In this document: positions 38,301-50,064 of the stretch, piece after piece | Layout of the letters: each line of letters opens with the position of its first letter | Position numbering within the stretch: the first letter of the stretch is position 1 | Source: Trichobilharzia szidati | Taxonomy: Eukaryota; Platyhelminthes; Trematoda; Strigeidida; Schistosomatidae | Length of the DNA stretch: 64,000 nucleotides | NCBI GenBank assembly: GCA_944472155.2 | Contig: OX235273.1 | Location: forward strand, 83,508,793-83,572,792 | Reading direction: 5' to 3' | Notes under the pieces: model-generated | What the model was told of the DNA's origin: nothing | Seen by the model: only the letters and a program-made list of their open reading frames with translations | Databases searched by the model: none | Position numbers and translations under genes: made by a program

Positions 38301-38640
38301 ACGCTTCACAACTTTAAGATCCACCCAAATTGTGCGCATCGCAAGATCCTACTCGTTTAGCTTTAGATATGTTTGAGTCAGTATATCACTGAAACTAAAA
38401 CTGATTGGTTGAAACTCGTGAACTTTTGCACGAAAAAATTATGAGATACAGATTTAATGCACTTTGTCTTCTCCTGCAGAATATCTGAGAAGGAATGCAA
38501 CTAACAATACTTTAATATCCACTGATTCATCCTCCTTGCTCACAAATGTTGAGACAGTAGACTGCATATGACAACCAATTAGTCGAAGTCAATAGGACAA
38601 GTGATTACCCTGTCTGGAAGCAAATTTAATCGTTTAATAT
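35352..38640. other. Intergenic DNA between the protease genes
   Basis: No convincing gene. A 66-codon minus frame at 37311-37511 and a 70-codon plus frame at 36433-36645 have no recognised domain. Confidence 0.4.
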
Positions 38641-39105
38641 ATAATGTACACTTTGTATTCAACAGTATATAATACCGACAACTGGATAGAATCTCTGTGA
38701 GCTTACAATCAGATCCGATTCTAGAGAACATTTACCTTATGAAAATGAAAGTGGTCTGTTGAAGCACATTGTCACTATAAGGACGATACAGTTGTCTTAA
38801 TTCATGGGAATGTATATAAGAATGAATTATTCATGAAATTCAATAATATCCACCCTTATCTCATTTCTACGCAACAACTGCATCAGGAGAACACGTTGCA
38901 TCTTCCGGAGGCCTTGACAAGTAGGAAAGAAAATGGTACACTTGGAAGAAGCATGTATGAGGAAGACACATTCAAAGAACAGTACTTTTACTTCCTTGGT
39001 TATGTACCTATTAAATGTTATAGAAATATTGTGAAATGTCTTAAGAACATGGCAAGAAGCACAAGTAGGAAAGACTATTTGAAACACCATATTGAACATG
39101 AATAG
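38640..39105 (+). mobile_element. Ancient Penelope-like RT relic
   Basis: Translation in mixed frames follows the RT of the 735-1196 element: VHFVFNS-YRQLDRI, ILENIYLMK, then the open stretch 38833-39105 with KFNNIHPYLIS, LGRSMYEEDTFK, FLGYVPIKCYRNIVKCL and NMARSTSRKD. The catalytic YVDD is no longer readable. Much older than the other PLE pieces. Confidence 0.75.
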
Positions 39106-39109
39106 TCAA

Positions 39110-40300
39110 CTATGTTTGTTTCATAATCTGAAGGTCTAAGGTTCTGCCGGTGTGTGGTCATGGGTGTGCACTGCCGAAGAGTACCAAGATCAGACTAAAT
39201 AGCTGTTGAGTGCTCTCTGAATTTCATTGATCATTTCATTGGTCTTTACCTAATCAAACAGCTGTACATAGTCCCTTGATAGATGTGATTTGGTGGGACA
39301 GTTTCAAAAAATAGACATATGAGCAAATTCGATAGAAACATAAAAATGTTGACGAAATGGAAGGAACTATTATATCAGAAATATAACATTTCCTATTGTG
39401 ACATAAGGAACGCACTATTCGTCAACAAATTTATTATCACATTGTAAATTTGTTAACATATGACTTGTAAGAAACTACATTCTGTGAGGAAATTTAAACA
39501 AAAGGTGTGAATACTTATATTAATAATGCGATATGCAATAGAATATTTGTGATTATAATCATATTTTGAGATTGATAGGTAAAAGAAGTTATATCACACC
39601 TAAAATAGTTCATAAAGTGTGTAGATCTTGAGAAGGGAATTGAAATTAATAAGATTATTATGATTAGTAGGCAAACTGAAGCATTTTGTCACATGGTGTG
39701 AAGTTCAATAAGACGGATTTCAACATTGCAAAACGTGTATACATTTAATAAGAACAACTAGAGGAACAAGTGAAATAATACCGAAAAGTGTTCAAAGTCA
39801 AAGCACCGAAAATAACAATCTGAAAGATAGAGGAAATGTCCATAGATCAAATGAATACGATGGAGAAAATAAGTACTCTACCCCTCCTCTTTGTTCAAAG
39901 GCAAAGGGAGAAATACTTTTATCTTCATAATTTTAACATAAAGTCGTATTCATTTAGATTTTTTATTTTACTGCTACTGATATGACCATATTACCAACCC
40001 TACTGACCCTGCATGAAAACAGTTAAAGATTTGAAACCGAGCAGCCTGAGATAGAAGTCACCGAAAATAATTTCCAATTCGAATGTTCCTTATGCAGAAT
40101 ATCAAAACAGAACTTCTCAACTAAACAAATTAAACATATTTAGACACATCTTGAATGAAGCATGCTTATGGCGATGAAAACTCAGTCACACATACACATT
40201 AATGTTGTATCCAGGATTCAATCAGAATGTAAAGAATACAGAATTAACACTATACATGAATTAAGTTCACACGTGTCATGATTTTCACACATCACGAAAT
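39110..40300. other. Intergenic DNA with a PLE 3'-UTR-like scrap
   Basis: About 39740-39910 shares AGGAACAAGTGAAATAATACC and following bases with the 3' flank of the PLE at 19590-21233. Otherwise featureless. Confidence 0.45.
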
Positions 40301-40380
40301 AACACACCAACAACAGACTAAATCTAGATGATCACCAATCAGAAATTCCGTCGTTGTGAGCATGTCAATATAACAGTGTG

Positions 40381-40388
40381 TATATAAA
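40381..40388 (+). promoter_or_regulatory. TATA box of protease gene 2
   Basis: TATATAAA lies 50 bases before the start codon at 40438, next to a stretch shared with gene 1's upstream region. Confidence 0.5.
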
Positions 40389-40437
40389 CAGAAAGACACT
40401 GCCAGCATTCACGCTTCTCCTTTGAGTATTCATTGCA

Positions 40438-43400
40438 ATGAATCTGATCATACTTCTCATCTGTCTGTATCATGTGAATTCTGAGATAATCAAGATTCCT
40501 TTGCATCCAGTGTCTGGAACTAAGTCAATTCTAAATCCGTATTGGAAGTTCTTGAGGGGAATACAGCGAAGCTGGATGAAATTATGGAGTGGAGGAGAAA
40601 CACCAACGCCAGAACTCCTGTACAACTATGAAAATGTTAGTGAGACAGATTATGTGATAATTAGTCATGTTTTTTGATTAATTCAAATAAACATACCATA
40701 TTGTGCATTGATTTAAGCAGATGTTATCTTTCGTCCTATACACAGTGATGTTCTTCTAGTACATTACATTCCGCACATTATCTCATAGAGACGTCATTTG
40801 CGAGAATCTGAGTTCTACTTAAGCTGTTGAAAGTTAATGAATGTGTGTGTAATATATTGTAAGAAGTGGTTGTCCTTCCATCTCCCGGGTCAAAGAATAA
40901 GTAAACAGTGAAGATCTGTGTGATTACTGAAAATAAGTAAATACAGAAAAAAATTTATTATTCTTAACGTATTCCATGTGAACGCTGAGGTGAGGCATGG
41001 GAAGAAGTGTTTTAGATCAGAATTAGTTATTGATATATGTATATGTTTTCAGAATCTTATGTTTATTACATCTTTTTAAGATTGATTACTATGGAGAAAT
41101 ACAAGTGGGAACGCCACCACGAACATTTCGTGTACTCTTCGACACAGGGTCAACCGACAGCTGGTTCCCCTCAAGAAAATGTTGGTTTCTTGACATTCCG
41201 TGTTGGTTCATTCGATTTTACGACAGTTCGAAATCATCTACCTACAAGCCAAATGGTACTGAATTTCATATTTATTACCTGACTAGCAGTTACTCTGGAT
41301 TTTGGAGCATGGATACAATGCAGGTATTGTGCTTTTATAACTTGAAGTGACAACGGTTTTAGCTAAACTCCTTAGTTATTCGTAATCAGGCGTTTGCTGA
41401 AGTAACAAATGTGTTTTCCTTAGTCTACTTTGACAACAAGTATGATGGAATCATTGGTATGCAAATGAGAAATGTGTCGAGATATGGGAACACTCCATTC
41501 TTCCCGAATCTACTTTCTCAATACAAGGATATAGATCCAGTAATTTCTTTCTATCTGACCCGGTGGGTTCTTGTTTGCAACGCAACAATAATACTATTGC
41601 TGTATATGACTGATATTCCAGTGGTTTACTATTACGTTTTCCAATGATTTCTGACTCAATATTTACTTATTTGGCATACAGATTCACTGAAACTTAATTA
41701 AGTTTAAGTGGCTTTAAATATATGGTGAACATAAATCTCCCCCATAATATTTAATTGGAATACATGAGAAAGGAAATGGTTTGAGACAATCATAAGATTT
41801 CATTATTACAAAACACTTTCTGCCTACAAATTTTGGACTGAATTTAAAGAAATGAAATGTGTGACCGAAGGTACACATCAACTAAACTACTTGGCTAGTA
41901 ATTCGTTTACATTGTCTTTTAGATGGTTATGACAGAGACAGTCTTCAGCTGAACTTTCATTTACAGCTCCAGTACCCTTGGAATATGAAGTGTTGTAGAC
42001 AATCATTAAATTCTGTGGTTTCATTCAAATTCGTAAATAACGTTTATTCTGATTGCTATTCACCTATTTGCGGAAACATGAAATTGAACACGTTGCTAGC
42101 GTTTTTAGTAATTCCTCAAATTCGTGTCTGATATTTTGTAGGAAAAACGGTCTTGCTGGTGGAGAGATGGTGATTGGTGGTGTCAATCCTGAATATTTTA
42201 TTGGAGATTTCGAAAACCTGCCTGTCATTTATGAAGACAGTTGGACTGTTACACTCAAAAGGTAGTCAATTGATGCTTGCATGATTTCATGGGCAAAGAT
42301 ATTATTTTAATTAATTAGTTCCTTTCATGAATTTGGACAACACAATAAGAAGACGTAGTTTATCTGAAACGTGTAATGTATTGGCGCAACACATTTCCGA
42401 CATTCTGATCACACACGTACTTGTCATACACAGTGTTTATAGAAGGCAAGAAGGCACGAATAATTACAATACAGGTCAGATTGTGTACAGGTCAAGGTCA
42501 CAAATAGTGGGTGGGGAGATGCAAAGATGTGGGTAAGAAAGAGAAAAGTAGAAAAACAAAGCAAAGAAGTGATTGAAAATATTATGAATTAAATTGATCC
42601 TTGGTTCTAAATGTGCGTCGGTGGCATAGCGGTTAGGATGCTCGCCAACCATTCACATGGTCCGGGGTGCGATCTCAAGCCGACGCACTCCTTTACCTCG
42701 CTAAGTCAGAAAGGTTGGGCATGAGGCTAGCAACTCCATCTTGTAAAATGAACACTGCTACAGAATCTTCAAGTCACTAGCTTGAAGCCCTATGTTCCAC
42801 TGGGGAACGTGAAGGAAAAAAAGTTTGGTTCTAAATTGGATTACCAAAGCAGGTTTAAGGTAATAACAAATAACTTTTGGACACATAACACAGGTTTAAA
42901 ACTTTTTATGGCTAAGGCTTCAACGAATGTAAGTACGTGGCCCAACCAGCCATAAAAAGAACCAAGGACCAATTTACTTCATAACATTTTCAATCCCTTC
43001 TTTGCTTTGTTTTTCTCTTTTTACCTATCTTACATACATCTTTGCGTCTCCCTACCCACTGTTTAAGACCTTGACCTGTATTGTAATTATTCGTGCCTTC
43101 TTGCCTTCTATAAACACTGTGTATGACAAGTACGTGTGTGATCAGAATGTCGGAAATGCGTTGCGCCAATACATTACACGTTTCAGATAAACTACGTCTT
43201 CTTTTTGCGGTGTCGAAAGGATATCAATTTTTCACGTGGACATTAAGACCATAGGAAGTGTGGAGTGGTTGTCACAGTTATGTCTTCTAACCAAGGTATA
43301 TTTAATACACTCAACAATTCCCACTTTTTCCAGTAATAAAAGTCATACACTCAAGTAAAAGTCTATTTGATGAGATATGACTTGATAATTCCAGATGACA

Positions 43401-45612
43401 AATGAGTGGACAGTTTTTCGGCATCCCTAATTTATTATAGTTGGTTTGAACCTAAAATACTCTCTTCTAGTACATATAAAGCAGTCATTTGACCACCATC
43501 ACCTCAACACATGAAAACCGATTCCCCTTCTATCAAGCAACATCACATATGCTGACTATCCATTTTTACAAGCTGGCGTGACTACTTACTGGCCAACTTT
43601 CACTGAGTTATCGAAGAAAGTGTCATCTATTTGATTTTAATCTGTTGACAACCTGAGTGGTTTATCTGGAAACGAATGCCAGTTGAAATGCTGATAGTGT
43701 GTAGTCAATTTGCCTTGAGCAATCTCAAGTAGAAACTTTCATGGTGTGCGTAATTTCAGCATGGTTTGTATATGTTCACGAGTATTCCAGTGAACAAAGT
43801 CATTAGAATGATTTAGTGAATGTTGTTACTGGCTGAAGGTGCAAGAAATTCTGATGAGAGCTGAAAGTTAATCAACAGACAGGGATTTGTGTATTTGTGT
43901 GGAGATGACTGAGGAGAACTAAGTATGCCCATTGCGTCTGATTATTAGGATGAGTGGTTTTGTGATTGAATTAATTTATATCAATACACTCTTCACTGCA
44001 TAGACTGGTTAGTGTTTCAGTTGTGTTTGTCTTACCGTGTTCAGCATGAAGATAAATGGAGTAGAATATTGCAAAGAAACGTGCGTTGCTTATATATACA
44101 CTGGGTTATCTTTGATACTGGGATCGAATGAAACGGTGAAAACGATTAATTCTAGACTTGGGGCCAAGCTGGTTGGAGAAGATGAGTATGGATTAAACTG
44201 TAATGATATTAACCTGCTCCCTCCTATTGAGTTTGTCTTCAAGAAGAGGAGCTATGTACTTGAGGCGAAGAACTATGTGCTTAAGGTAAGTATGAGAATT
44301 CGGTCGAACACTGTGATTTTCTTGTGATCGGCACCTCGATGGGAATTTCCTCATCAATGCCACTGGTTTGCAACACATTTTAAAATACAGGTGAATTTCA
44401 TCGTTTTTAAAATGGACTAAGTTAGGAAAGCGATCTCTTTTCGTAACTTCACTTCGACTCTGAACAGTTATTTAGGGTTTATATATACAGTGCTATCTGA
44501 CAACAAAGGTGAGATCCATCGACACAACAATGTGCGAAAAATTATGATTAATCGAGAGGGTTGATTGCCAATTACTTATGTAATGATTAGTAGTTACTTG
44601 GAAATGACATATAAGAGCCAGAGATCGGTGCATTGAAAGTGAGTTACAAAAAATATCAGAAAATGTGCAAATACTGCATAAAGTTCTTTACACAACAAAA
44701 TTGTCACTAAAGACACTTTAGTAAAGGAGGCTGGATAAAAACGTGTTTGAATACAAAGTCCCGGTTTTTCCTAGTGGATTCCAGAAGCCTTGGTTACATG
44801 AAATGTAGGCGAAATCCAGTCGAACTGCCTGGTCCTATTTCACATATCCCTTTGAAGTAACTCTGTTCTGATGCTACGTGCCAAGAAGTAACATCGTCCT
44901 CCAGAATTGAGTCGTTGTCTGTCCTGTACTACCTTATTCCTTAGACTGCCATGCTGGCAAGTGTTCATCAGTCTACTTACACAATGTCCTGTTAGTATAG
45001 TCCACGTAGTTGACTCCATAGGAGACATTAAACTGGTGAATTGACACTGAAGTCACCAAAACCTACAACTTGGCTTTGCCGATTTGGTGAGCAAGTGCAG
45101 GTGAGGTGAAATAAGTGGCAAAGAAAGTTCTCGAAATGCTGTCAACAGAAGACTTCAGAGAATTTCACTGAAAATATCTCCCTGTCTCTTCTTCAGTTTT
45201 GCGGAATACTGTTCCTTAGTTTCATTTCTTCCTCTCTTACATCGGCAAGTGTCATCCAGCTCCACGATTATCATTCATTCTACACAGAAATAATCATCAA
45301 TTCTATGCAAAATATCGGTTTCAGCTTCTAAACAGACAAATTTAGCCGGAAAGTTTGTGAATTTCCTCATTTCCTATGGTTGTTCTAATTTTTATTTTCG
45401 GGATTTTGAATCAATGAGATTCATAAAATTCGTTTCATTTTCGCTTTTAGGAAGTCAGCTGGTTAAAGACAGAGTGTACATCACCATTCGCTAGTAACAA
45501 TCGAGTTCCCCCTGGAGTTTGGCTTCTTGGTGATGTATTTATGAGGAAGTTCTACACTGTATTCGATTTTGGTGAGAAGACGATTTGGTTAGCTGATGCT
45601 AACGATGGCTGA
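40438..45612 (+). CDS. Cathepsin D-like aspartic protease gene 2 (six exons; second catalytic Asp replaced by Tyr)
   Basis: Exons: 40438-40635, 41081-41323, 41363-41562, 42142-42261, 44045-44285, 45451-45612. They total 1164 nt, giving 387 residues, the usual length for a cathepsin D preproprotein. Exon 1 gives signal peptide MNLIILLICLYHVNS and a basic propeptide. Exon 2 gives the first active site LFDTGSTDSWFPS and KCWFLDIPCW, with the flap region changed to YYLTSSYSGFWS. Exon 3 gives KYDGIIGM. Exon 4 gives GGEMVIGGVNPEYF. In exon 5 the second active site reads AYIYTGLSLILG (44091-44126) where DTGTS is expected. Exon 6 gives WLLGDVFMRKFYTVFDFG. The fold and cysteines are kept, but the missing Asp should abolish normal proteolysis, so a pseudoprotease is inferred. 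AATAAA lies at 45649-45654. Gene 1 is the upstream tandem paralogue. Confidence 0.88.
41324..41362 (+). other. 39-nt micro-intron of protease gene 2
   Basis: Begins GTATTGTGC and ends GTTTTAG. Same length and position as in gene 1. Confidence 0.85.
42341..43209. mobile_element. Fold-back element in intron 4 of gene 2, arms 42341-42608 and 42959-43209
   Basis: The arms are near reverse complements (outer ends AAGAAGACGTAGTTTATCTG and its complement), with an inner loop interrupted by a SINE. A related sequence to the outer part of the left arm is at about 45655-45730. The structure fits a non-autonomous DNA element with long terminal inverted repeats. No transposase is seen. Confidence 0.7.
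42613..42824 (+). mobile_element. tRNA-derived SINE with 12-bp target-site duplication
   Basis: The head GCGTCGGTGGCATAGCGGTT folds as a tRNA-like structure with a perfect 7-bp acceptor-type stem (GCGTCGG/CCGACGC) and an A-box-like motif. The body ends in CTTGAAGCCCTATGTTCCAC and GAAGGAAAAAAAG. It is flanked by the identical 12-mer TTGGTTCTAAAT at 42601-42612 and 42825-42836, proof of retroposition into the left edge of the fold-back element's loop. Confidence 0.9.
43210..44044. other. Rest of intron 4 of gene 2
   Basis: No recognised repeat or coding region. Confidence 0.4.
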
Positions 45613-45654
45613 ATTTCACTATAATGAAACCATTTAATAACTGATCATAAATAA

Positions 45655-45735
45655 AGACAAAACAATAATAAGACGTAATTTATCTGACTTATGAAATGTA
45701 TTTGCGCAACACATTTTGAACAATCTGATTCAGCA
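45655..45735 (+). repeat. Fragment related to the fold-back element arm
   Basis: Shares AAGACGTA(A/G)TTTATCTGA, GCGCAACACATTT and ACTTGTCATA in order with 42348-42430. It lies in the 3' flank just after the poly(A) signal of gene 2. Confidence 0.6.
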
Positions 45736-45739
45736 CACA

Positions 45740-46350
45740 CAGACTTGTCATAGGAATATATATGAAATTAATAAAGAATTATTAGGTGACGTCAAGTTAA
45801 AAGGACATATTCAGGGTCAAAATAACAATGAAGATCACTAAACCAAATAACAGAGGTAATAGCACATCTACTATGGTTTCAAAACGAAGCTAACCAAAGA
45901 AGATTTAGTGTGATAACGAATTGTTTTTCAACGCATATTTGTATGAATCATGTTCCTCCAAGTCCTTTTAGTAACTGCAGAAATATCGTAAATGTAGTTC
46001 CGGGTTTGAAATTGCATATGTAAGATTAGAGTGACTATGCCTAAATACATTTCACTGAACATTAAGGTGGCTTCATCATTGATCTGTGCACAAATCAATC
46101 TAGAATGGTGAAAAAATTAACTGCAGAACGCACTTGTTTAGAACCAGTGCATGATAACTAATAAATTTAGCGTCAGTTGTTTCTGGACTTGAAAATGATA
46201 TCCACTAAAAATCTGTTAAAACCATTCTCATGAATTACTTATCCCATAGTTCTAGCATGAATGGTTACCTTATCAAATCGGAAGGTATCTAGGTTTGATG
46301 GTTTAACTGCGAAACATTCATTACCCTTTCAGACAATATCTACAGAGTTA
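45740..46350. other. Non-coding DNA downstream of gene 2
   Basis: No recognised gene or repeat. Confidence 0.4.
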
Positions 46351-46359
46351 AGTCCAAGT

Positions 46360-46870
46360 GAAGTGAGTTTATGAAATTCGTCATGAATGAAGTATTTGTC
46401 TCTCCTGGTGACTACTGCAACTGTCTGCTGTCGTAGATTTCCCTATGACTGTACTCGCCTGCATGGAAACTGGTCTTCTTGTCATCCCTATTTTTGACCC
46501 TTCTCTCCTGTCACCTATTTATTATTCATTGCTTGATAGATTGCATCCATATCAACATGTCGACTAACTGGAAACTGATTTGTCTTTGGGAACCCCAGGG
46601 ATTCTCTGGGATACTTAATGTCTCCTTTCTCTAATATATTTGCATCACCCCAGTCGATTTTGTGTCGGTAGTCGTCTGAGTGTTTTGATTTGAACGAGCG
46701 TTTGTCACATCTTCGGATTACTAGCTTGTATTCATGTATGTGAAGATGAGTAGGATGGCCTCTCTGGCCTATTTAGTTCATGCAATCTATTTTACAGTTG
46801 ACGTTTGTTTGACCATCTAGTACTGTCACCTTTTGATTTACACAGTATGGAGTGAAGCTGCTCCATTTTG
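46360..46870 (-). mobile_element. Penelope-like element relic, endonuclease end and 3' flank
   Basis: The minus strand from about 46855 reads DGQTNVNCKIDCMN, GQRGHPTHLHIHEYKLVI, then RRCDKRSFKSKHSDDYRHKI and DWGDAN. This follows the PLE pattern C-x3-C, GQxx, R-x-x-EHK-x-AI-RR, a basic patch, H-x2-GH-x-IDW. The Tyr/Gly catalytic block is damaged. Sequence to about 46360 looks like the element's 3' flank. Confidence 0.6.
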
Positions 46871-47430
46871 AAGTAGAAGACATATTCCACACATAAAGTC
46901 ATTACCTTTTTCAGCCAGTGATTTTAAGTGAAACAAGATTAGGTTTGAAAGGAGTTAACGTTATTCAGAAGGAAAACCAAACCGATCTAAAAATCAATAT
47001 TTGTTATTACTTGATGTGCATTTTGGATGGTTGTACGTGTTAGAATGTTAAGAATCAGCCTTTGGGACTTCTAGTTACATGCCTCAAAATCCCCCACAAT
47101 AGCTCAGATGTAGTCCTATTATTTTCTTCTAATCATTCAATCAGTACTTCATCGAAGTGTGTCGACCCAAAAAGATTTGAATTTGTTCAATTAATCAGTA
47201 ATGCATTTCATTCTGATACACTGAACTTCTGAATCTCCTATGAAACCACCTTCGTTATGAAAATCTGGACCTAGCAGTGTCAACATGCTTCAACTCTTAT
47301 CTGTCTCCTATATTTGTATTCAGTAATATAACGAAAGAAAACATTTACGTTTATAGGCAATGCAACGTTTTTGGGTAGCAGATGAGACATTTCTTCTGTG
47401 TCAACTAACCCCGCACTCATTCTTATGAAT
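46870..47430. other. Non-coding DNA
   Basis: No recognised feature. Confidence 0.4.
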
Positions 47431-48619
47431 AGATTTATTTAGAAGTCCATTTGTCCATTCCAGGTGAGACTTGGACTTGTAGAAACATAGTTTCGAAACC
47501 ATTCTGTTTAATTTCTCCAGTTCACTACTATGGAAGAGCTTCATATGTCTCATAAACGCCTCACACAACCTTTGTGTATACTTCAACCGAAGAGCATTTT
47601 GAAGTGGATATCAAATGTTTCGTCCATGAAAACTTAAGCTTGAAGGTGAATGCAAAACTAATCATCCTATTACAATTGCTCAGTGTATGAGCTAATGGGA
47701 AAGCCTCTAACAGTTTTCCTGAAGATATGTTTCTACCTATCAAATTCAAACACTGAATAGTAAACACAGTGCATAGAATGTGAAAGAATTACACGATTCA
47801 AACGCGAGTATCTCTAGCATTCGACACGTTCATTCCCCAACGAAATTAAGCCACAAATCGGTTGACTAATACATTTAAAGCACTGCATCGTGAAGTCAAT
47901 ATTTTTGGCAAGTGCCACTCCAATTCGTTTGGTTGGGGCCTGTCTGATGAATCAAATCTGTAGGCTAGTCGACCATTATAGGAAGAAGAGATTTCGCATG
48001 ATTTCACTGTCACCAGGAGAATTGTTCTCTAGTATTTTACGTACTTCAACTTTAAGTCTGTTAACCACAACAGTATCAGAACAATTCCAATATCACTATC
48101 AAAATTGATCAAATTCTTTGACTATTTCACTTGAAAACACAACCAAATATCATTCAAATCTAATACATTAAGAGTAGAATATATATAAAATTACAAGTGT
48201 TAGTAGTCTTATTGGTTTAATTATAAAAATACTTAAATACCCTAAAGTTGACAAATTTGTTGCATATAAATGAGAGGTGAAAAATCCCAAGCATCTTTGA
48301 AGTCAATGTGCAGCCATGCGATCGAAATAGGGTGAGTAGCAGTCAAATATTAAGGACAGGAGCATGAGTGAGGAGTAATATAGAGAGGTATACATTAAGA
48401 GTGTCAAATGAAACGAAATTCTAAAGATTAGATTGATTACCACATAGAAAATGGTAGAGGAGGAGTAACAACAGCCACTTTCGGAATGCATGAGCTCAAG
48501 TTTCAACGTTCAGTGGTTACCGATCAAGTAGGATTTATATGTATGTGAATAATTCCAAATGATTTAAGAGCAGCATATCCATTGCTACTAACTACCATGT
48601 ATTGAGAGAATACAATTTT

Positions 48620-49900
48620 GCACTATTTTTAGCCACAGAGAAATCCCAGTACGGTAACAAATCGGTATTTCTGTTCTTTCAATATATTTGCTCTTGCAAA
48701 AGTCATGCAAAGTGGAATATGGCTTTGAAGGAATTATGACAGAGCTATGGAGTCTGTAACAATGCGATTGTACATTTTTTGTTAGATGTTAAAAATAGAA
48801 ACATTGTACGCAACTTTTGTTTAAAACGATTCATAGTGAAATATGCATAACTGCGGAGTACAATAAAAAAAATTCAGTTTGCCTCCCGCCGCTTCATATT
48901 CTCGCTAGTCTATGCTGTCTACTTGTTTCACTACAAAACGTGTTATATACTTTGGATTTCGCAGAAACCTTTTATCTTCATCCGAAGACTTTTCTACAAC
49001 CAGTGCACAGCACTACCAGTAGACACGTCTTCAGCAGTGAACTCTATTGTGGATTATAATAATAATTTGTAGTAGTGAACTTTAACTGTATAACTAAGGA
49101 ACTGAATAATTCAAATAAGTAATTCTGTATTTTTTATAACATACTGTTATTCTATCATCTCATAAACTTGGATTTTTATTCAAATACCTGTTCTGTTACT
49201 GAGCTCGCTAGAAATTCCCCTACAGAGGATACTGTCAACCTTAGAATGCTTCATCCAACTTTGAATATTTCAGTGCTACCTTGTAAATGCCGTCTGTTAG
49301 TATGCGTTCGTACATTCCACCTCTTGGATCACACCAGCATTCATGTTTTGTCAAAGCGACATGAAATTTATCTCAAACCCACTCACTTGTGAGTGGTAAA
49401 GTGATGAAAATTCACATGTTTTAACACGGTTTCATCACCCACAGTGTTTATTTAGTAAGAACTTACTACTCAACTTACTTGACATGTAAATAATTTTCCA
49501 CAGTTTTGAAACTCCAATCATCTGGAAAGTGTTCGTAAACATCAGTGAGGAAGTTACACATATTGAAACGATATAGGTCAGCAAAGAGTGCTGTTTCTGT
49601 AAATTATCATTAAAGCTGTACTGTTGGATTAGATTTGCTAAAGGTCCCTGGAAATGCTCCTGTGAAGCCAAGTTCATAGGATTTAATAATAAGACACTAC
49701 CTAAATATTCCTTTGTTGTTCTTGTCAATTCCTCATCAACAGACATATGAGCAGGTAGCAAGAATCTTTAACTAGAGGCGTATTCCTTTTATTTTGATTT
49801 ATGTAATGTGACTTCCAGAGTATTTTCATGATCTGATTTGTAGCAGATTTATGACAGATCTCTTTCATTTCTTTTCTTGAACTCCTAACCTTTTATTTAA
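48620..49900. other. Non-coding DNA
   Basis: The 108-codon minus frame 49435-49761 and the plus frames 48817-49059 and 49168-49392 have no recognised domains. Their coding status is unknown. Confidence 0.35.
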
Positions 49901-49928
49901 AATTTTGTGTAGCTCAGGTGGATGATTC

Positions 49929-50064
49929 TGATATGGTTGTGTTCTCTGAGCTGGATAGTTAATTTGCGAAGCTTTCATCGCCCTACTAGGTGACATCTTC
50001 AGCACATACTTCAATTTGAAGATTCGCAAATTAACTATCCAGCTCAGAGAACACAACCATATCA
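49929..50064. repeat. Perfect 42-bp inverted repeat, 52-nt loop
   Basis: Arms 49929-49970 and 50023-50064 are exact reverse complements. The loop on the minus strand carries a hammerhead-like sequence. Confidence 0.95.
49972..50002 (-). ncRNA. Decayed hammerhead-like motif within the inverted repeat
   Basis: The minus strand has CTGAAGA, then GTCACC-TAGTA-GGGCGAT as an imperfect stem II (one G-T wobble, one A-C mismatch), then GAAAG in place of GAAAC. The layout matches PLE-type hammerheads, but the altered stem and core flank suggest an inactive relic. Confidence 0.45.

Noticed and set aside
43850..43870. CTGATGAG...GAAAG resembling a hammerhead core
   Set aside because: Only about four bases lie between the two core parts, too few for stem II, and no PLE or SINE context is present.
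49435..49761. 108-codon minus-strand open frame as a gene
   Set aside because: No domain, splice context or second copy to support coding.
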